DNA from: Nymphaea colorata
Lineage: Eukaryota > Streptophyta > Magnoliopsida > Nymphaeales > Nymphaeaceae
Reading direction: 5' to 3'
Assembly (NCBI RefSeq): GCF_008831285.2
Contig: NC_045150.1
Coordinates: 4,974,001 to 5,038,000, forward strand
DNA: 64,000 nucleotides
Made by a program: the position numbers and the translations under genes
Notes under the pieces: model-generated
Seen by the model: only the letters and a program-made list of their open reading frames with translations
Databases searched by the model: none
Told to the model about the DNA's origin: nothing
Shown here: in pieces, positions 27,401 to 37,429 of the stretch
Layout: every line of letters begins with the position of its first letter
Position numbering within the stretch: position 1 is the stretch's first letter

Positions 27401-29820
27401 AATGCAGCCTTGATGACACACAAGCGCGAGAAGAGAACATCTGATTTGCTGTGAGAGGTCTCAGCATTCTGCAGTAAAGTATTTGCATCCAAGGGGTACC
27501 AAACCAATTGCTTCCGGTGACCTTGACAACTGCAGCTTCACTCATTCATAAAGGGCCAGTAATTGAAAAGTTAATTCACCAACTCAGGATCCGTAAATTG
27601 CTCATTCGCAAACAGCAGGTGAATTGAACAGTGGGAACACAAGCCCCTATGGGCCATGAAACCCACTGCTTTCAATGCAGCCTTGATGACACACAAGCCT
27701 GAGAAGAGAACATCTGATTTGCTGTGAGAGATCTCAGCATTCTGCAATAAATTATTTGCATCCAAGGGGTACCAAACCAATTGCTTCCAGTGACCTTGAC
27801 AACTGCAGCTTCACTCATTCATAAAGAGCCAGTGAATTGTAAAGTTAATTCACCAACTCAGGATGGGTAAATTGATCATTCGCAAACAGCAGGTGAATTG
27901 AACAGTGGGAACACAAGCCTCTATGGACCATGAAACCCACTGCTTTCAATGCAGCCTTGATGACTACAACTTTACTGAATTGAACAGTGGAGAACCAGTT
28001 CAAGGATTTGGCCAGATTGGACTTGTGCTATTTTTGATACATTGCCAAACTGCAATTCACTTTCAAAAGATCTGTCATTTACTTCATTTTTCTCTTTTAC
28101 ATTCTTAGGTTCTTTTGAGTTACTTTTATTTCACACCCCTTGGTATGTTCCTCCAGTAGCAAATGGAGTCGTGCAAACCATAGATTAGTCAAAACCTAGA
28201 GAACCTACCCAAGATCTTGCAAGCAACTTTCTCTCCCGGGGTCCATGTTACCTGTAGAACATTTTACAACATTATCATACTTGATACAGGCAGGTCACAT
28301 GCTGAAGTTCAGCTTGCTGGCGTTTAATACATCAAGCCATAAGCCTGTAAGAAAAATCACTTGCCTCTACTTGTTACACAAGTGTTTGCTCTGTCAATAT
28401 ATACTGAACCCCCTATACTTTCAACCCAAGCTCTTCAGCTGAATTGTGGGGACATATGATGTATTTCCACACCCAAAGGACCCACTTTCAAATAAAAGTG
28501 ACAAAATGTGCTAGTGTGTAACCAATATGACACTTAGAGGTATTTTGGCATTCTTCTTCCTTTGGCCTTTCTTATGGTTCAGACAATTGGTGGCTTGTCC
28601 GAAGAAGAAATATTGATGCCTCAATGTGAAATTCTCTTAGACCTGGCATTATCTGGGAAGCTCATCCTCCCATGTGCACCAAGCACAACAAAAGGTACTG
28701 GAGCTAAGAAGTAGAAAAGTACTCTGCCAAATGATTGGTCCAACAACAAGGAGATGATGTTAGAAGCATGAAGTTAGCAGCAACTACGTACCTTAACGAT
28801 CTTATATATGTCTGAGCCCCCTGAGGCTGTCCCTCCCTTCGCAATCCTACCTGCAGCTTTGCCATGTCCATTCCTCTCCGGATTACACTGAACCTTCTGC
28901 TTTGCAAATGTGTCCTGGAGCTTCAGAAAATTGTCTTCCCGAAACTGCTCTTTCTCGTCTACGACGAGATACAGCCCCGAACCGCCATTCGGGAAAACAT
29001 AGTGCTGGAGAGGTGTAGGCCTAAAATCCGTGTAAACCACATGGCAGGGCTGGTTCCGGAGCTTACATATCCACTCAGCGAACTCAGTGGCATTTGACAT
29101 TGTCGCTGATAAGAAAACCATCTTGATAGCTGGCGGTAGAAAGATAATGCTCTCCTCCCAGACAACCCCCCTCTCCCTATCCTTCATGTAGTGAATCTCA
29201 TCGAAGACCACCCATGCGACCTCCTTCAGCACCTCCGACCCCCGATACAGCATGCCCCGGAGTATCTCTGTCGTCATCACCAGACAACTCGCGTTGGGAG
29301 AGAGCGTCACGTCACCGGTCATGAGCCCCACGTCGGAGAACTCCTGGTTGAGCTCCCGGAACTTCTGGTTGCTCAGAGCCTTCAGTGGAGACGTGTAGAT
29401 AACACGCTGCCCGTCCCGAAATGCCATAGCGATCGCATACTCCGCAACGGCCGTCTTCCCAGCAGAGGTGTGAGCAGAAACAAGTACTGACTCACGGCGC
29501 TCGAGGCAGGCAATGGAGGTCTGCTGGAAGGGATCGAGAGTGAAAGGATAGGTCTTTGCCAGTTTGCCGTTGTAAACAGGGTTCGAGAGGGTGCCGTGAG
29601 CCGACTCGTCCTTGCCGGATTCATAACCAGAAGGGACGGCGACTTCATGGACGCAGGTGCGAGCGACCGCCCGGCGTTTGGGTTCAGGCTGATCGAGGAG
29701 CTCTGAGGCCTGGGTTAGGGTTCCGTCGGAGGATTCGGAGATTGCCTGAGAGTCGGCGGCGGCCTTCCGCTTAGCCGGGGCCTGGGGTTCATCTATCGTA
29801 TCTATCGTGGACTCCTCCAT
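9157..29820 (-). CDS. HEN2: HEN2-type DExH-box ATP-dependent RNA helicase (MTR4/SKI2-like exosome cofactor)
   Basis: This is a nuclear 3'-5' RNA helicase that feeds transcripts to the nuclear exosome. Exons on the minus strand are 29820-28792, 26023-25709, 25498-25394, 25290-25222, 24642-24475, 24379-24308, 24228-24112, 23247-23026, 22871-22713, 19121-19032, 18907-18812, 18630-18477, 18392-18244, 18159-18064, 10755-10663 and 9267-9157. They join in frame into 1014 residues, close to Arabidopsis HEN2 (about 995). Visible motifs are Walker A AHTSAGKT (116-123), DEIH (207-210), SAT (238-240), motif [12 protein letters not shown] (483-492), the KOW/arch segment [16 protein letters not shown], and the DSHCT end finishing [10 protein letters not shown]. 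The start MEEST fits the family; an in-frame ATG 16 codons upstream (29868) is less likely. N-terminal CVHEVAVP favours HEN2 over MTR4. No broken exon was seen. The gene spans 20.7 kb because transposons enlarged its introns. Confidence 0.96.
9268..10662 (-). other. HEN2 last intron (intron 15)
   Basis: This is a 1.4-kb phase-0 intron between the exon ending DEFLNQ and the last exon starting LRAAA. It is AT-rich without a recognisable mobile element or RNA gene. Confidence 0.75.
11098..11349 (-). repeat. 3' LTR of copia-A
   Basis: On the minus strand the LTR begins TGTTGACA just after the polypurine tract and ends TTTCTACA. The edges were set by comparison with the LTR at 57482-57721, which shares the same order of blocks (GTAAACCCTAAT, GGGCACCAG, CTCACCCGTGGTT, ACGTTACATC). 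The 5-bp flank on the low-coordinate side is ACCAT; its partner is lost with the 5' end. Confidence 0.8.
11098..13838 (-). mobile_element. 5'-truncated Ty1/copia retrotransposon (copia-A) in HEN2 intron 14
   Basis: This is a decayed copia element on the minus strand. From its 5' side it shows part of integrase ([18 protein letters not shown], about 13838-13500), the integrase tail, reverse transcriptase ([45 protein letters not shown]; about 12870-12300), RNase H ([35 protein letters not shown]; about 12040-11640), the polypurine tract CTTGAGGGGGAG and a 252-bp 3' LTR. Gag, protease, the start of integrase and the 5' LTR are missing. Frame changes and stops interrupt the coding parts. Copia-B at 57.5 kb belongs to the same family. 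Confidence 0.92.
13839..14430. repeat. GC-rich unclassified island with internal degenerate duplication
   Basis: It abuts the truncated integrase end of copia-A. Base composition changes sharply to GC-rich. Two related blocks, about 13931-13992 and 14105-14170, both start with ACTTGGGCTCGTT and end near CAAATGG, so the island contains a diverged duplication. Open frames exist on both strands (for example minus 13911-14330), but none has a recognisable domain and they overlap each other. It may be a captured fragment or a non-autonomous element. Confidence 0.5.
14431..14530. repeat. GGCCCG-rich repeat tail
   Basis: This is a dense GGCCCGG/CCGGGCC-rich segment like the flanks of 7014-7465 and the termini of the small hAT element at 52.4 kb. 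It is probably the degraded end of the same repeat class. No terminal inverted repeat pair could be closed. Confidence 0.35.
14531..16808. other. AT-rich part of HEN2 intron 14 with microsatellites
   Basis: This is AT-rich intronic DNA with (TG)n at about 14933-14950, a compound (CTAT)n(AT)n(AC)n at about 15356-15420 and (GTAT)n(ACAC)n at about 15695-15740. No gene or element is supported. A segment near 14740-14900 shares short phrases about GACCAAAT/GTCAAC with the MITE at 16809-17492 and may be a distant relative. Confidence 0.6.
15356..15420. repeat. Compound microsatellite (CTAT)n(AT)n(AC)n
   Basis: Three adjoining simple-repeat blocks are read directly: CTAT units, a long AT run, then AC units. 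It lies within HEN2 intron 14. Confidence 0.9.
16809..17492. mobile_element. 684-bp hAT-like non-autonomous element with perfect 8-bp target duplication
   Basis: The left end reads CTATGCTGTTAAGG and the right end is its near-perfect inverse, CCTTGACAACATAG. The element is flanked by identical ATTGGTGC at 16801-16808 and 17493-17500. Both ends then carry CCTAGGCA-type subterminal sequence. The interior is non-coding with TATATA runs. An 8-bp target duplication points to the hAT superfamily; a MULE would give 9 bp. It sits in HEN2 intron 14. Confidence 0.85.
17501..18063 (-). other. Remainder of HEN2 intron 14
   Basis: This is AT-rich intronic DNA leading to the donor site of the exon at 18064-18159. 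Nothing further is recognised. Confidence 0.7.
19122..22712 (-). other. HEN2 intron 9 (3.6 kb)
   Basis: This is a large AT-rich intron. It holds a MITE-like inverted structure (21369-21563) and a CAGGGGTAGAGCCAGGGGGG-type repeat end followed by a poly-C run (about 20185-20240), a motif that resembles ends of dispersed plant repeats. The block at about 19530-19800 (AGATCTTCAAAAATCTC and related phrases) looks repetitive but was not classified. No coding segment is supported. Confidence 0.6.
21369..21563. mobile_element. MITE-like element with imperfect terminal inverted repeats and central hairpin
   Basis: The left end CCATATCGTAAGATA is matched by an inverted right end that reads CCATATCATACGATA on the opposite strand; similarity extends imperfectly for about 32 bases. 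The interior has a short direct duplication of GATACAAGCACAATACACAA and a perfect 12-bp-arm hairpin with a 5-nt loop at 21489-21517. No target duplication was identified, so the superfamily is open. Confidence 0.55.
23647..23872. repeat. 113-bp tandem duplication in HEN2 intron 7
   Basis: Two adjacent copies begin at about 23651 and 23764 (AGATCATTGTCATTAATCTG versus AGCTCATTGTAATTAATCTG). They share the block GGAAATTTAAAAGCAAAAAC and end with AGCAGAACC(G/A)CATAT. Small differences and indels show it is not brand new. Confidence 0.85.
27128..27975. repeat. 272-bp tandem repeat array (about three copies) in HEN2 intron 1
   Basis: The phrase GAGAAGAGAACATCTGATTT recurs at 27156, 27428 and 27701, a period of 272-273 bases. 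Copies contain GGGGTACCAAACCA, TTCACTCATTCATAAAG and AATTGAACAGTGGG. The first copy lacks about 60 bases near its start and the last is partial. Minus-strand frames of 64-81 codons inside the copies are by-products of the repeat. Confidence 0.92.
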
Positions 29821-29889
29821 CCGTAACCGAGGAAACAGGAAGGGTTCTAAGGAGCTCTGGAAAATCACAATTCGAGCAAATGGGAAGCT

Positions 29890-29939
29890 CCAAGAGACAG
29901 AGAGAGAGCGAGGGAAAGAGGGAGATTAGGGTTTTTGGA
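29890..29939 (-). promoter_or_regulatory. HEN2 5' leader: telo-box and pyrimidine patch
   Basis: On the minus strand, about 105 bases before the ATG, AAACCCTAA (plus-strand 29926-29934) is followed by a CT-rich run. The telo-box plus pyrimidine patch is a common leader/promoter motif in plant genes for translation and RNA processing. The exact transcription start cannot be set from sequence, and no clear TATA box was found. Confidence 0.5.
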
Positions 29940-30009
29940 ATCGGGCGGGGAAGGGGAATGGCGGGGAAGCCATGCACCGAAAATTAGTTGGATCTCCTGA
30001 AAGGGAAAA

Positions 30010-31450
30010 GACACTCAAGGAAGGATCTTTATACGTGCCAAAGTTGGACTCCGCCGACGATTGCCTAAGGCGCTGCCAAGAGCGACGAAAACCAAAGTGA
30101 GGGTAACATTTGAGAGTCGTCCACATGCGCTACCGTTAAGTGAGGTAACATTTGAGAGTCGCACATGCGCTAGCGTTAAGTGAGGGTATCGGGCAGCAAG
30201 CATAGCGGCCACGATATGCATTGAATTCCTTAGTGAGGGTAATGCGGGGGAGTACCTTGTGGACGCCAAGGGCCGAAGCGTGGCTACTTGTTCTCAAGGC
30301 GCAGACAAGGTAAAGCAAGCTGCGGAATGAGATGTGGAGCTAAGGGAGGTTACCATCTTTGTAGCGACGAGCCATGGACAAGGCAAGGCTGCCAAGGCCG
30401 AGCCTAGTGACTTAATCAAGGACGTCCTTAGCATCCTAGTCCATCAAAATGAAGAAGGTGTGTTGCAGCCACATCAAGCAATGGGCAAGCATGAGGAGAC
30501 ATGAGGAGACAAGTGGATTCGGACTCACCAAGTGGATTCAAGAACAAAGAAGGCTCCACGTGCAAGTGATTGAAGATTTCATATGGAACCCAGGAGGACC
30601 GACCTAGATCCTACCAGCACCATTCCAACATTGAAGAACGAGCTTAGGCATCACCTAAGCAAGTGCGGGCCTAAGGCCCAAGATGTTTCAAGTTATTTCA
30701 TGTTTTCGCTTTTGTTAAACTCGTATTTGATTCATGTACCATTCCTCTTTTGTTTGAGTAGGTTTTTATAAGTCTCATACCAAGACAAGTTAGGAACCGG
30801 TTCGTCCTATGTCTAGAAAGGCACGAAACCGATACACTTTGGGATTATGCAATTCTTTTGAAATGAAAACGTGAGAGTTTCTCCCTCTTTCCCCCTCGTG
30901 GAGTTCTCTTGGCCCCTAGGGTGTGGCCTCTTGAGGCACTACAACCCCAAATCTCATTATCACGTGAGAGTGATTGCTGGAAAATCTAGAGAGGTAGCGG
31001 CTGGAAGCTACCATAAGAGGATTTGACAACGATCTTCCCATCCTACGGTGCATTCCCTTCGAACACGGGAGGGTTTAGAGGCCGCGAAACCAGCGGGAGG
31101 AGTGAAGGCAACGGCGGTGCCCGTGGTTCTGGCAGCGCGTTCAACTTCACATTCGACCATCGGTGGCAAATCTAAAGATAAGTACCGATTCTCTTAGGTA
31201 CTTGCTATAGTTTTGTTGGTTTGCGTCCGATCTAGGAGATCAACGTGAGCATCTCTTGAGTATCCGAGAGAAATCTCGCCTAAATCGAGTATAATCCAAG
31301 CGGTATTGATTAGATCGATGATCTAGACATTTGGAGAAGTTAGGGGAGGATCAGTGCATTCAGTTGTCACCCACGGCAGCAGTCTAACTCCGATATATTT
31401 CCTGGTTTTCCATGGGTAGTTATCAGTTTTTCAAGGTCCTGGTGTGCTCG
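30010..31450. repeat. Unclassified repeat DNA upstream of HEN2
   Basis: This non-coding block starts about 190 bases before the HEN2 ATG. It includes a two-copy tandem repeat at about 30102-30187 (GTAACATTTGAGAGTCG, then CACATGCGCTA and GTTAAGTGAG). Later text such as CCTCTTGAGGCACTACAACC looks like LTR-retrotransposon leader DNA, but no LTR pair, primer site or coding domain was found. Confidence 0.4.
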
Positions 31451-31455
31451 AATGA

Positions 31456-31914
31456 TTGACTATTATTGATGTTTTGGATCAAGGAAGAAGGAGACCCCAT
31501 GGAAGAGGTAGCGAGTTTGTGAAGAGAGCCGTGAAAGATCCGCCTGATCAACAAGCTATATCTGGCGATCCATTGAGAGTTAGAAGGTGTACAATATACC
31601 ATTGGAAAGATCTCGACGTCCTTTACAACATGCTAAATTTTGGTGGTGATCGAAGTTTGGTAATGTGTTCAAATCTACAAAGGAAAATCACTGGTTCCTC
31701 TATCGCTACTCTACCGCAGCCGCCACAAAACTGTCTGATCAACATGCTATTTTCGGTGAACCGTCGAGAATCTGAGGACGTGCAATATACCGTTGGAAAG
31801 ATCTCGATGTCCTTTACATTGAATTTCACAGTGATCGGGCATCAGTTGATTGATGAACTATTACCAGGAAACTACTGGTCTGCACCAACCTTCTCGCTTG
31901 GATCCATGTCTTAG
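31456..31914 (+). repeat. Diverged direct repeat within an unassigned open frame
   Basis: Two related blocks, about 31545-31640 and 31735-31825, share GATCAACA(A/T)GCTAT, CAATATACC(A/G)TTGGAAAG and ATCTCGA(C/T)GTCCTTTACA. A 152-codon frame runs across both, but the encoded sequence has no recognisable domain, so I treat the stretch as repeat DNA. Confidence 0.5.
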
Positions 31915-32969
31915 AGCTTCATCACCGACGACATATCCAACTAGCTTCGGCCAGTTCTGGCCATTTCATGACTTTCAGTGAATTATTCTCATTTTACCCT
32001 TGGATTACAATAATTTTATTATTATTATATCAGAATTATACGAGGGCATTTTGGTATTAAGGAAATTATTAATGCCGGAAGAAGAGGGGAGAAACCCAGC
32101 TGATTAGGGTTTGGGAATAGTTAGCGCTTGGGATAACCTTTCCTAGAATTCCTGCAACATTTTAGGAAATGGTGGGTGCCAGCCTTGCCCAAGAATTCAT
32201 GGGAAGACAGGTGGCAAATCAAGGATGAAGGTGTTGTCTAGCTGGGGCGACAAATTGGGATGGATTTCAAATGAAGGAAGAGGTGTGTGCCAAGTGTCCC
32301 GCGTTCAAAAAAGAAAGAGGTGCCTTTCCCTTAACCATTCCTATATCGGTGGGAAAGTGATCCACTCGCCCTCTAGATTCATTGAATCTGGACATGGCTG
32401 GATAAAGAAGGAATTCGAAGGAGGAAACATGGAGGTCCCACGTGGCTAGGGGCAGCTCGCCCAATCTAAAAAGGAAACTCCATTTCCTTAATTGGCTCCT
32501 ACAAATAAGGAAGGGGCCTTGCGCCATTTGAGGAAGGATCTTGGCCCACACCAAGATAGGAAGGTGATCATGTCCAGATGGGAGATCTTCTTGGAAGGAG
32601 GGTCATTGAATATAGACGACGCCTAACTTGAAAGGTGTTCCTTGCGCCATCTTTGGGAGGAGCCCAAAATGGAAGGAGAAGAAAGCGGAAGGTGCTGCCT
32701 CCTAAGGAGGAGATCAATTTCGGAAGTTAAGGAAAAAGGAAGGATCTGGTCTAGCCAAGTCTAGCCCTAGTCAACCTTTCCTAACTCGGTTCTAGTGGAG
32801 TCAACGCAGTCAACTTGACCAAGGAAGCATGGACGAGGACCACTAGTCAGCCTTGACCAAGTTGGATGTGGACCCGCAACCAAGTCAGCTAGGTGTGGAC
32901 CTACTTTCATGCATGGACCATGGAGGCTCGAACACACCTAGTGTAATGCTCGACATCTTTCAGGCGGGC
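31915..32969. other. Gene-free DNA between unclassified repeats
   Basis: No gene, RNA or bounded element is recognised here. The sequence has moderate GC and several GACCAAG/AGTCAACC-type phrases that look repetitive. Confidence 0.4.
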
Positions 32970-33532
32970 CGGGTCGGGTCCAGATCCAGACCCGAACCCA
33001 TTTGCGTGAGGAGCCCGATGCGAGGGCCCTTTTCGCTCGCCTCCCTCATGTCTCCCTCTTCTTCCTCTTCATCTTTTTCCTCTGCCTCGACCGTGTGAGA
33101 ACATGAGGAGGATGAGGGTGCAATGGCGACGCTTGGGCCAGCAGAGGAAGGACGGTGGTGGCGGCATTCGGGTAAGCCCTCGACCTCTCCCTAACTCTTC
33201 CTTCTTCCTGCTTCTCCTCCTCCCTCTCCTATTGTTTTTGTCGACTCCCCTCTCAGCCGCACGGCCTCCTCCTGCGCAATCCTCTCCTTCTCGTTCTGTC
33301 GAAATCTTTCCCACTCCCTCACCCACGCTCTCTACTCGAGCACGCTCAGCCCATGCTCACCCCTCTCTGTCAACACCCTCATTCTCTCACACCTGCTCTC
33401 TCTCTCTTTCTCTCGCCACTCTCTTTCCCCTCTCCGCCAGCTCTCTTCCACATGGTCCCTCTCCTCTACTACCCTCTCACCTCCTTCTCCCTTCTCACAC
33501 ACTCTCACCCTCACTGCCTTTCCCCTTTGACT

Positions 33533-33599
<67 letters not shown>

Positions 33600-35830
33600 T
33601 TCAGCCTCCCTTGTACCTACCGTAGGCTTTTCTAATGGTAGACCCTTCTCTTGCATTATTTCTCATTGATTTTCACTCGCATGTGTGTGGCTGTTGGATT
33701 GGATTGTAGTTTGGGGACGCGTTCCTCCCCTCATAGCAGCGACTAGACGGCATTGGTGGTGGCGGCATTGCATGATTTTTGTCGTTTGTGGATCGTTTGA
33801 ACGCTTGAGGTGGCTGTCGGGAACATTGCAATAGTTTAGACTCTAAGATTGGGGTGAGCGAGGCCTAATCGAGCATAGATTGTTGAATATTTTATGTTGG
33901 AGCATGTATAATTATTTATTGAGCATGCTAGAATTAAGAATTGATGATTTTAGGATATGTTAGTGACTTTGCTTTTTGGGAAAGCCTAGGATTGTTTTGA
34001 AGAGACATTGATCCATGCTTATAATGACCTTTTTAGCATGATGAGTTGATTCTCAAAGCTATTTGAAAACATGGTATTGATTTGAAGGGTTAAGAAGACT
34101 TAGAGCCATTTTTGTAGACACGTGGCGCATGCGTTGGTCATTGGGCGTATTGCGTTGTTGGTTGAGAAAGAGCTGGTGAGTAGGATGTAATTTGGGGAAG
34201 AGCTCTTTTTGAGGGCCTTGTGGGTCGATACTACTCGTCAACACCCTCTTGAGGCGATGACATGCCTCAATGCTTGTGTTTCATATTTGTATATATGGTA
34301 AAGCGAAGCGAGTGTAGAACTTACCATCTGATTGTGTTTGCAGGTACACTGGGCACGTCCAGTAGACCTTGAGTGACTAGATTTGAAGCTTAATGCATTT
34401 TGGATAACTTGGCGACGTGCGACAGGTATGGTGGCATTCTAGGCAGATCCCGGCCTGGGGCCAACTTGAATGTGTGTTTTGAGGATCCTTGGATCCTATG
34501 ACTGTGATGTGATTGAATGATTATGATGTGATTGAATGACTGTATACATGAGAATTGAATGTTTATGTGATAAGTTTTATTTTGAAAATTATACGCAATT
34601 GCATGTGCATGCTAGAATTGATAGCTGCTTAGGACAGATGAGGTGGGGTACTAAATCGAGTGTCTCCTCGACCCCAACTGTGTATTAAAAAGCATCCTGG
34701 AATGATAACTACATAGGACAGCTACGAGCCAATCACAGATTGAGACTACTTTATATGGTTTGGCTAAGTTTTGATATGATTGATGTGATAAGTGATGTGA
34801 ATATTGTAATGTTTTGTATGCATTGCCTTGGGCATGATACAAATGAATGGAATTGAAGGGTAGTTGTACCCGTATTGCTATGACAGCTAGCTAAGAATGT
34901 TAATTATATGTGTAGCCCTCGTGTGGAGGCATTTGGAAGTATGAGTGCACTTGTCGAGTGAACCAACCCCATGAGTCAACTGGTTATTTTTGTGAATGTG
35001 TTTTCATAATGTTAAGTAAGAAAGAATAAGAGATGAGAGGCCAGTGGATTGTGGCAATGTGTTTGAGAGACGTCCCGATTTCGCCACTGGTCTCGCCTGT
35101 TCGGAGCGCTGTTGTGTGTTGTACTTAGATCGTTGGGCTCCCGCCTTCCCAAACTAGGTGTCTTAGGGAAGGCTGAGTATCTCTACTTGGAATTCACACA
35201 TCCAGGGATGAGTGCTCTTCTGCTGCAGCGTGAATGTATCCATATCGATTTGGGCCACCACGGGGGTTGTCTCTCGGCTGTAGGCCGCCCGCGGTGTGCA
35301 CGTGCCTGTGTTTTGCACTAACATGAACTATCAATTCACTAAAGTTAATGTAAATGATAAGAATGTGAATGAAGTGAATGAGAATTATGTGATATGCATA
35401 GTTGCATGTTATTTGTGATTATTTCATATTTGAGGCCTTACCTTAGAGGTTTAGAGATTTTTCTGGCTTGTTACTATACTGCGAAGGCTAAGCCTTTAGT
35501 TGTTTTTCTTTTTCCAGTTTTGGCGGACCCGGGCAGCAGGTTGATCAAATGGCTTCACTCACATCCTACTAGGGAGGTTTTTGGTGTCAATTGTAGTGTC
35601 GGCGCGTCTTGTTTTGGTTTTATTAATGTCTTGTTTTTGTTAGGTATCAATGTTGTGACTTTGGGGCATTTTTGTCATATGTACAGATGAACTGAAATTC
35701 TTATATAATGGAAAGGTTGCCCCATTGTTTTGAATTGTTTGGCTCATCTCATTTTGAATTGTTGTGTCATCGCACCTCAATGTTTTATGTCAAGAAAAAA
35801 AATTCTTTTTGAGGGTCAAAAGGGTTGGGG
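32970..35830 (+). mobile_element. Non-coding dispersed element, possibly a LARD-type LTR derivative (copy 1)
   Basis: From about 32970 to 34165 this block matches 48385-49515 in the same order and orientation, including GCGACTAGACGG, GCGGCATTGCATGATTTTTG, CATGCTAGAATTA and GATCCATGCTTATAATGA. The match spans a CT-rich and (CT)n tract. The block continues to about 35830, where AAAAGGGTTGGGG followed by TGTGACACC looks like a polypurine tract and LTR start. No protein domain is present and no 5' LTR was found, so the LARD label is inference. Confidence 0.5.
33537..33597. repeat. (CT)n microsatellite
   Basis: About 30 uninterrupted CT units within a wider CT-rich stretch (33180-33600). It creates long artificial Ser/Leu/Pro-rich frames. 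Confidence 0.95.
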
Positions 35831-36775
35831 TGTGACACCTAGCCTAGCACCGAACCCACCTTGAAGGAACCGTGTCTGCCAAGTGGCATCGGTGATTGCT
35901 TCCCCCAACTGTCTTTGCAACTTAGGGTTGACTCGGGTTCCGGTAAATGCATCTAATAGCCTCAAATCTTTTATTATTCACTTGCTTGGGCCGTGACTTC
36001 TTTGTGCTTGTCTTGAGATAAGGTGTTATCGGGAGAGCCATTGGTGATGGAAGAAGGTGTAGTGGGAAGGAGAACTAGCGACAGACATGTGTCACTCAAG
36101 CAAGGCCTAGAAGTGTAGCTGAATATCAAAGGGCAGTAATAGCTGCGGCCTTAACCTTCGACCCTCTAGCTTGTGGAAACTTCGGGCGTGGTCCCCAGAG
36201 GTGAGATCTTTATCACCCTATAGTACGTGGGTGGGGTATGGTTTGCAGCAGACTTGAGCCAATCCAGCCGACCGTGGGTTCCTCCGAAACACTTTGCTTA
36301 GGACACAATGCCAAGCTAATTAAGACCACCTAGGGTTTTGGGCATGGTTTGTACGCCTAGGCATGGTTTGAGAGGATGGTGTGAATGATGAATGTGTATG
36401 GCTGAGTGAGCTTCAGCGTATGATGTATCGTTCTCGGTTGTAATAAGCCACCCATCTTGTAGTTTTCTGTAGTAGGTTATACTTGGGTTGGGATAACACC
36501 TCTTGTATTCTCTACCTAGAGTTATTATTGAGCTGGGATGTCCAGTAGGGAAAAAAAATTGTATATCTCAAATTAAGTTGGTTCTAGTGCGCCTCCCTCC
36601 ATAAATCTTGGGAGTAAGTTCAGCCTTCAGCGATAAAATTTTATCAGCTGCAAGTCCAACCCTAACAATCTTTAAGCCATGTGTACGTCTTAAAATGTTG
36701 AATTCCAACCGAGGGGAGAGGATACCGAACTAGACGAAGCTCCACTCCGTTTTCCGATATCTTATGTCACCTGAG
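35831..36775. other. Unassigned DNA after the putative polypurine tract
   Basis: It begins TGTGACACCTAGCC and could be an LTR of the preceding element, but no second copy was found in the window. No gene is recognised. Confidence 0.35.
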
Positions 36776-37429
36776 TGCGGGATGCGGAGCCAGCGCGGCA
36801 CATCTCAAAAAATTTTGGTGCAATAGTGCGGCAAGAGTATTTTATTATTATTATTATTATTATTATTTATTATAATAATATGTATATAATATATATGACA
36901 AAAAAATGTCTATAAACCACAAAATTATTAAATAACAAGATGAAAATTACAATTTGCTAATCATGATATCATTGTCAATCATCAATTCAACATTCAACAA
37001 GAAATATACTCTAGTTTTGAGTTCACAAAATTACAGTTCGTACAGTCATACATACTTCATAGTTCATACATAAATACATATTATATCATCAATCAGAGTT
37101 GTGTGAGTTGTGTTCCACTTCCACTTCCACCAATATCTTGATTTTCTTGAATGTTTTCAACGATCTCATCATCATCAAACGCTTTAGAAGGAATAATCGG
37201 ATAAAAAAAAATCCATGTTAGTAGTATATAAATTGTGTTCTCCATTGAAATCAAATTCATCTGAATTTACATCCCAATATTGATATTATCCATAACTACA
37301 TTTTATTAAAGATGAAAGTTAAAAAATAAAAAATATATACCACAAAAATATAAAAACTAATACAACATAAGAAATTGAGCAAAACAAAACAACCTAATAA
37401 AGAAATACTTGTATTCTTTTTCTTTTCTT

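Noticed and set aside
27128-27975. Regular repeats considered as a CRISPR-like array
   Set aside because: The period is 272 bases, there are no short repeats with unique spacers, and it lies in a plant intron.
29821-29868. In-frame upstream ATG extending HEN2 by 16 residues
   Set aside because: Family proteins start at the conserved MEE-type site; the extension has no similarity and lies in the probable leader.
33103-33625. 143- and 90-codon Ser/Pro/Leu-rich frames
   Set aside because: They translate a CT-rich tract and a (CT)n microsatellite.
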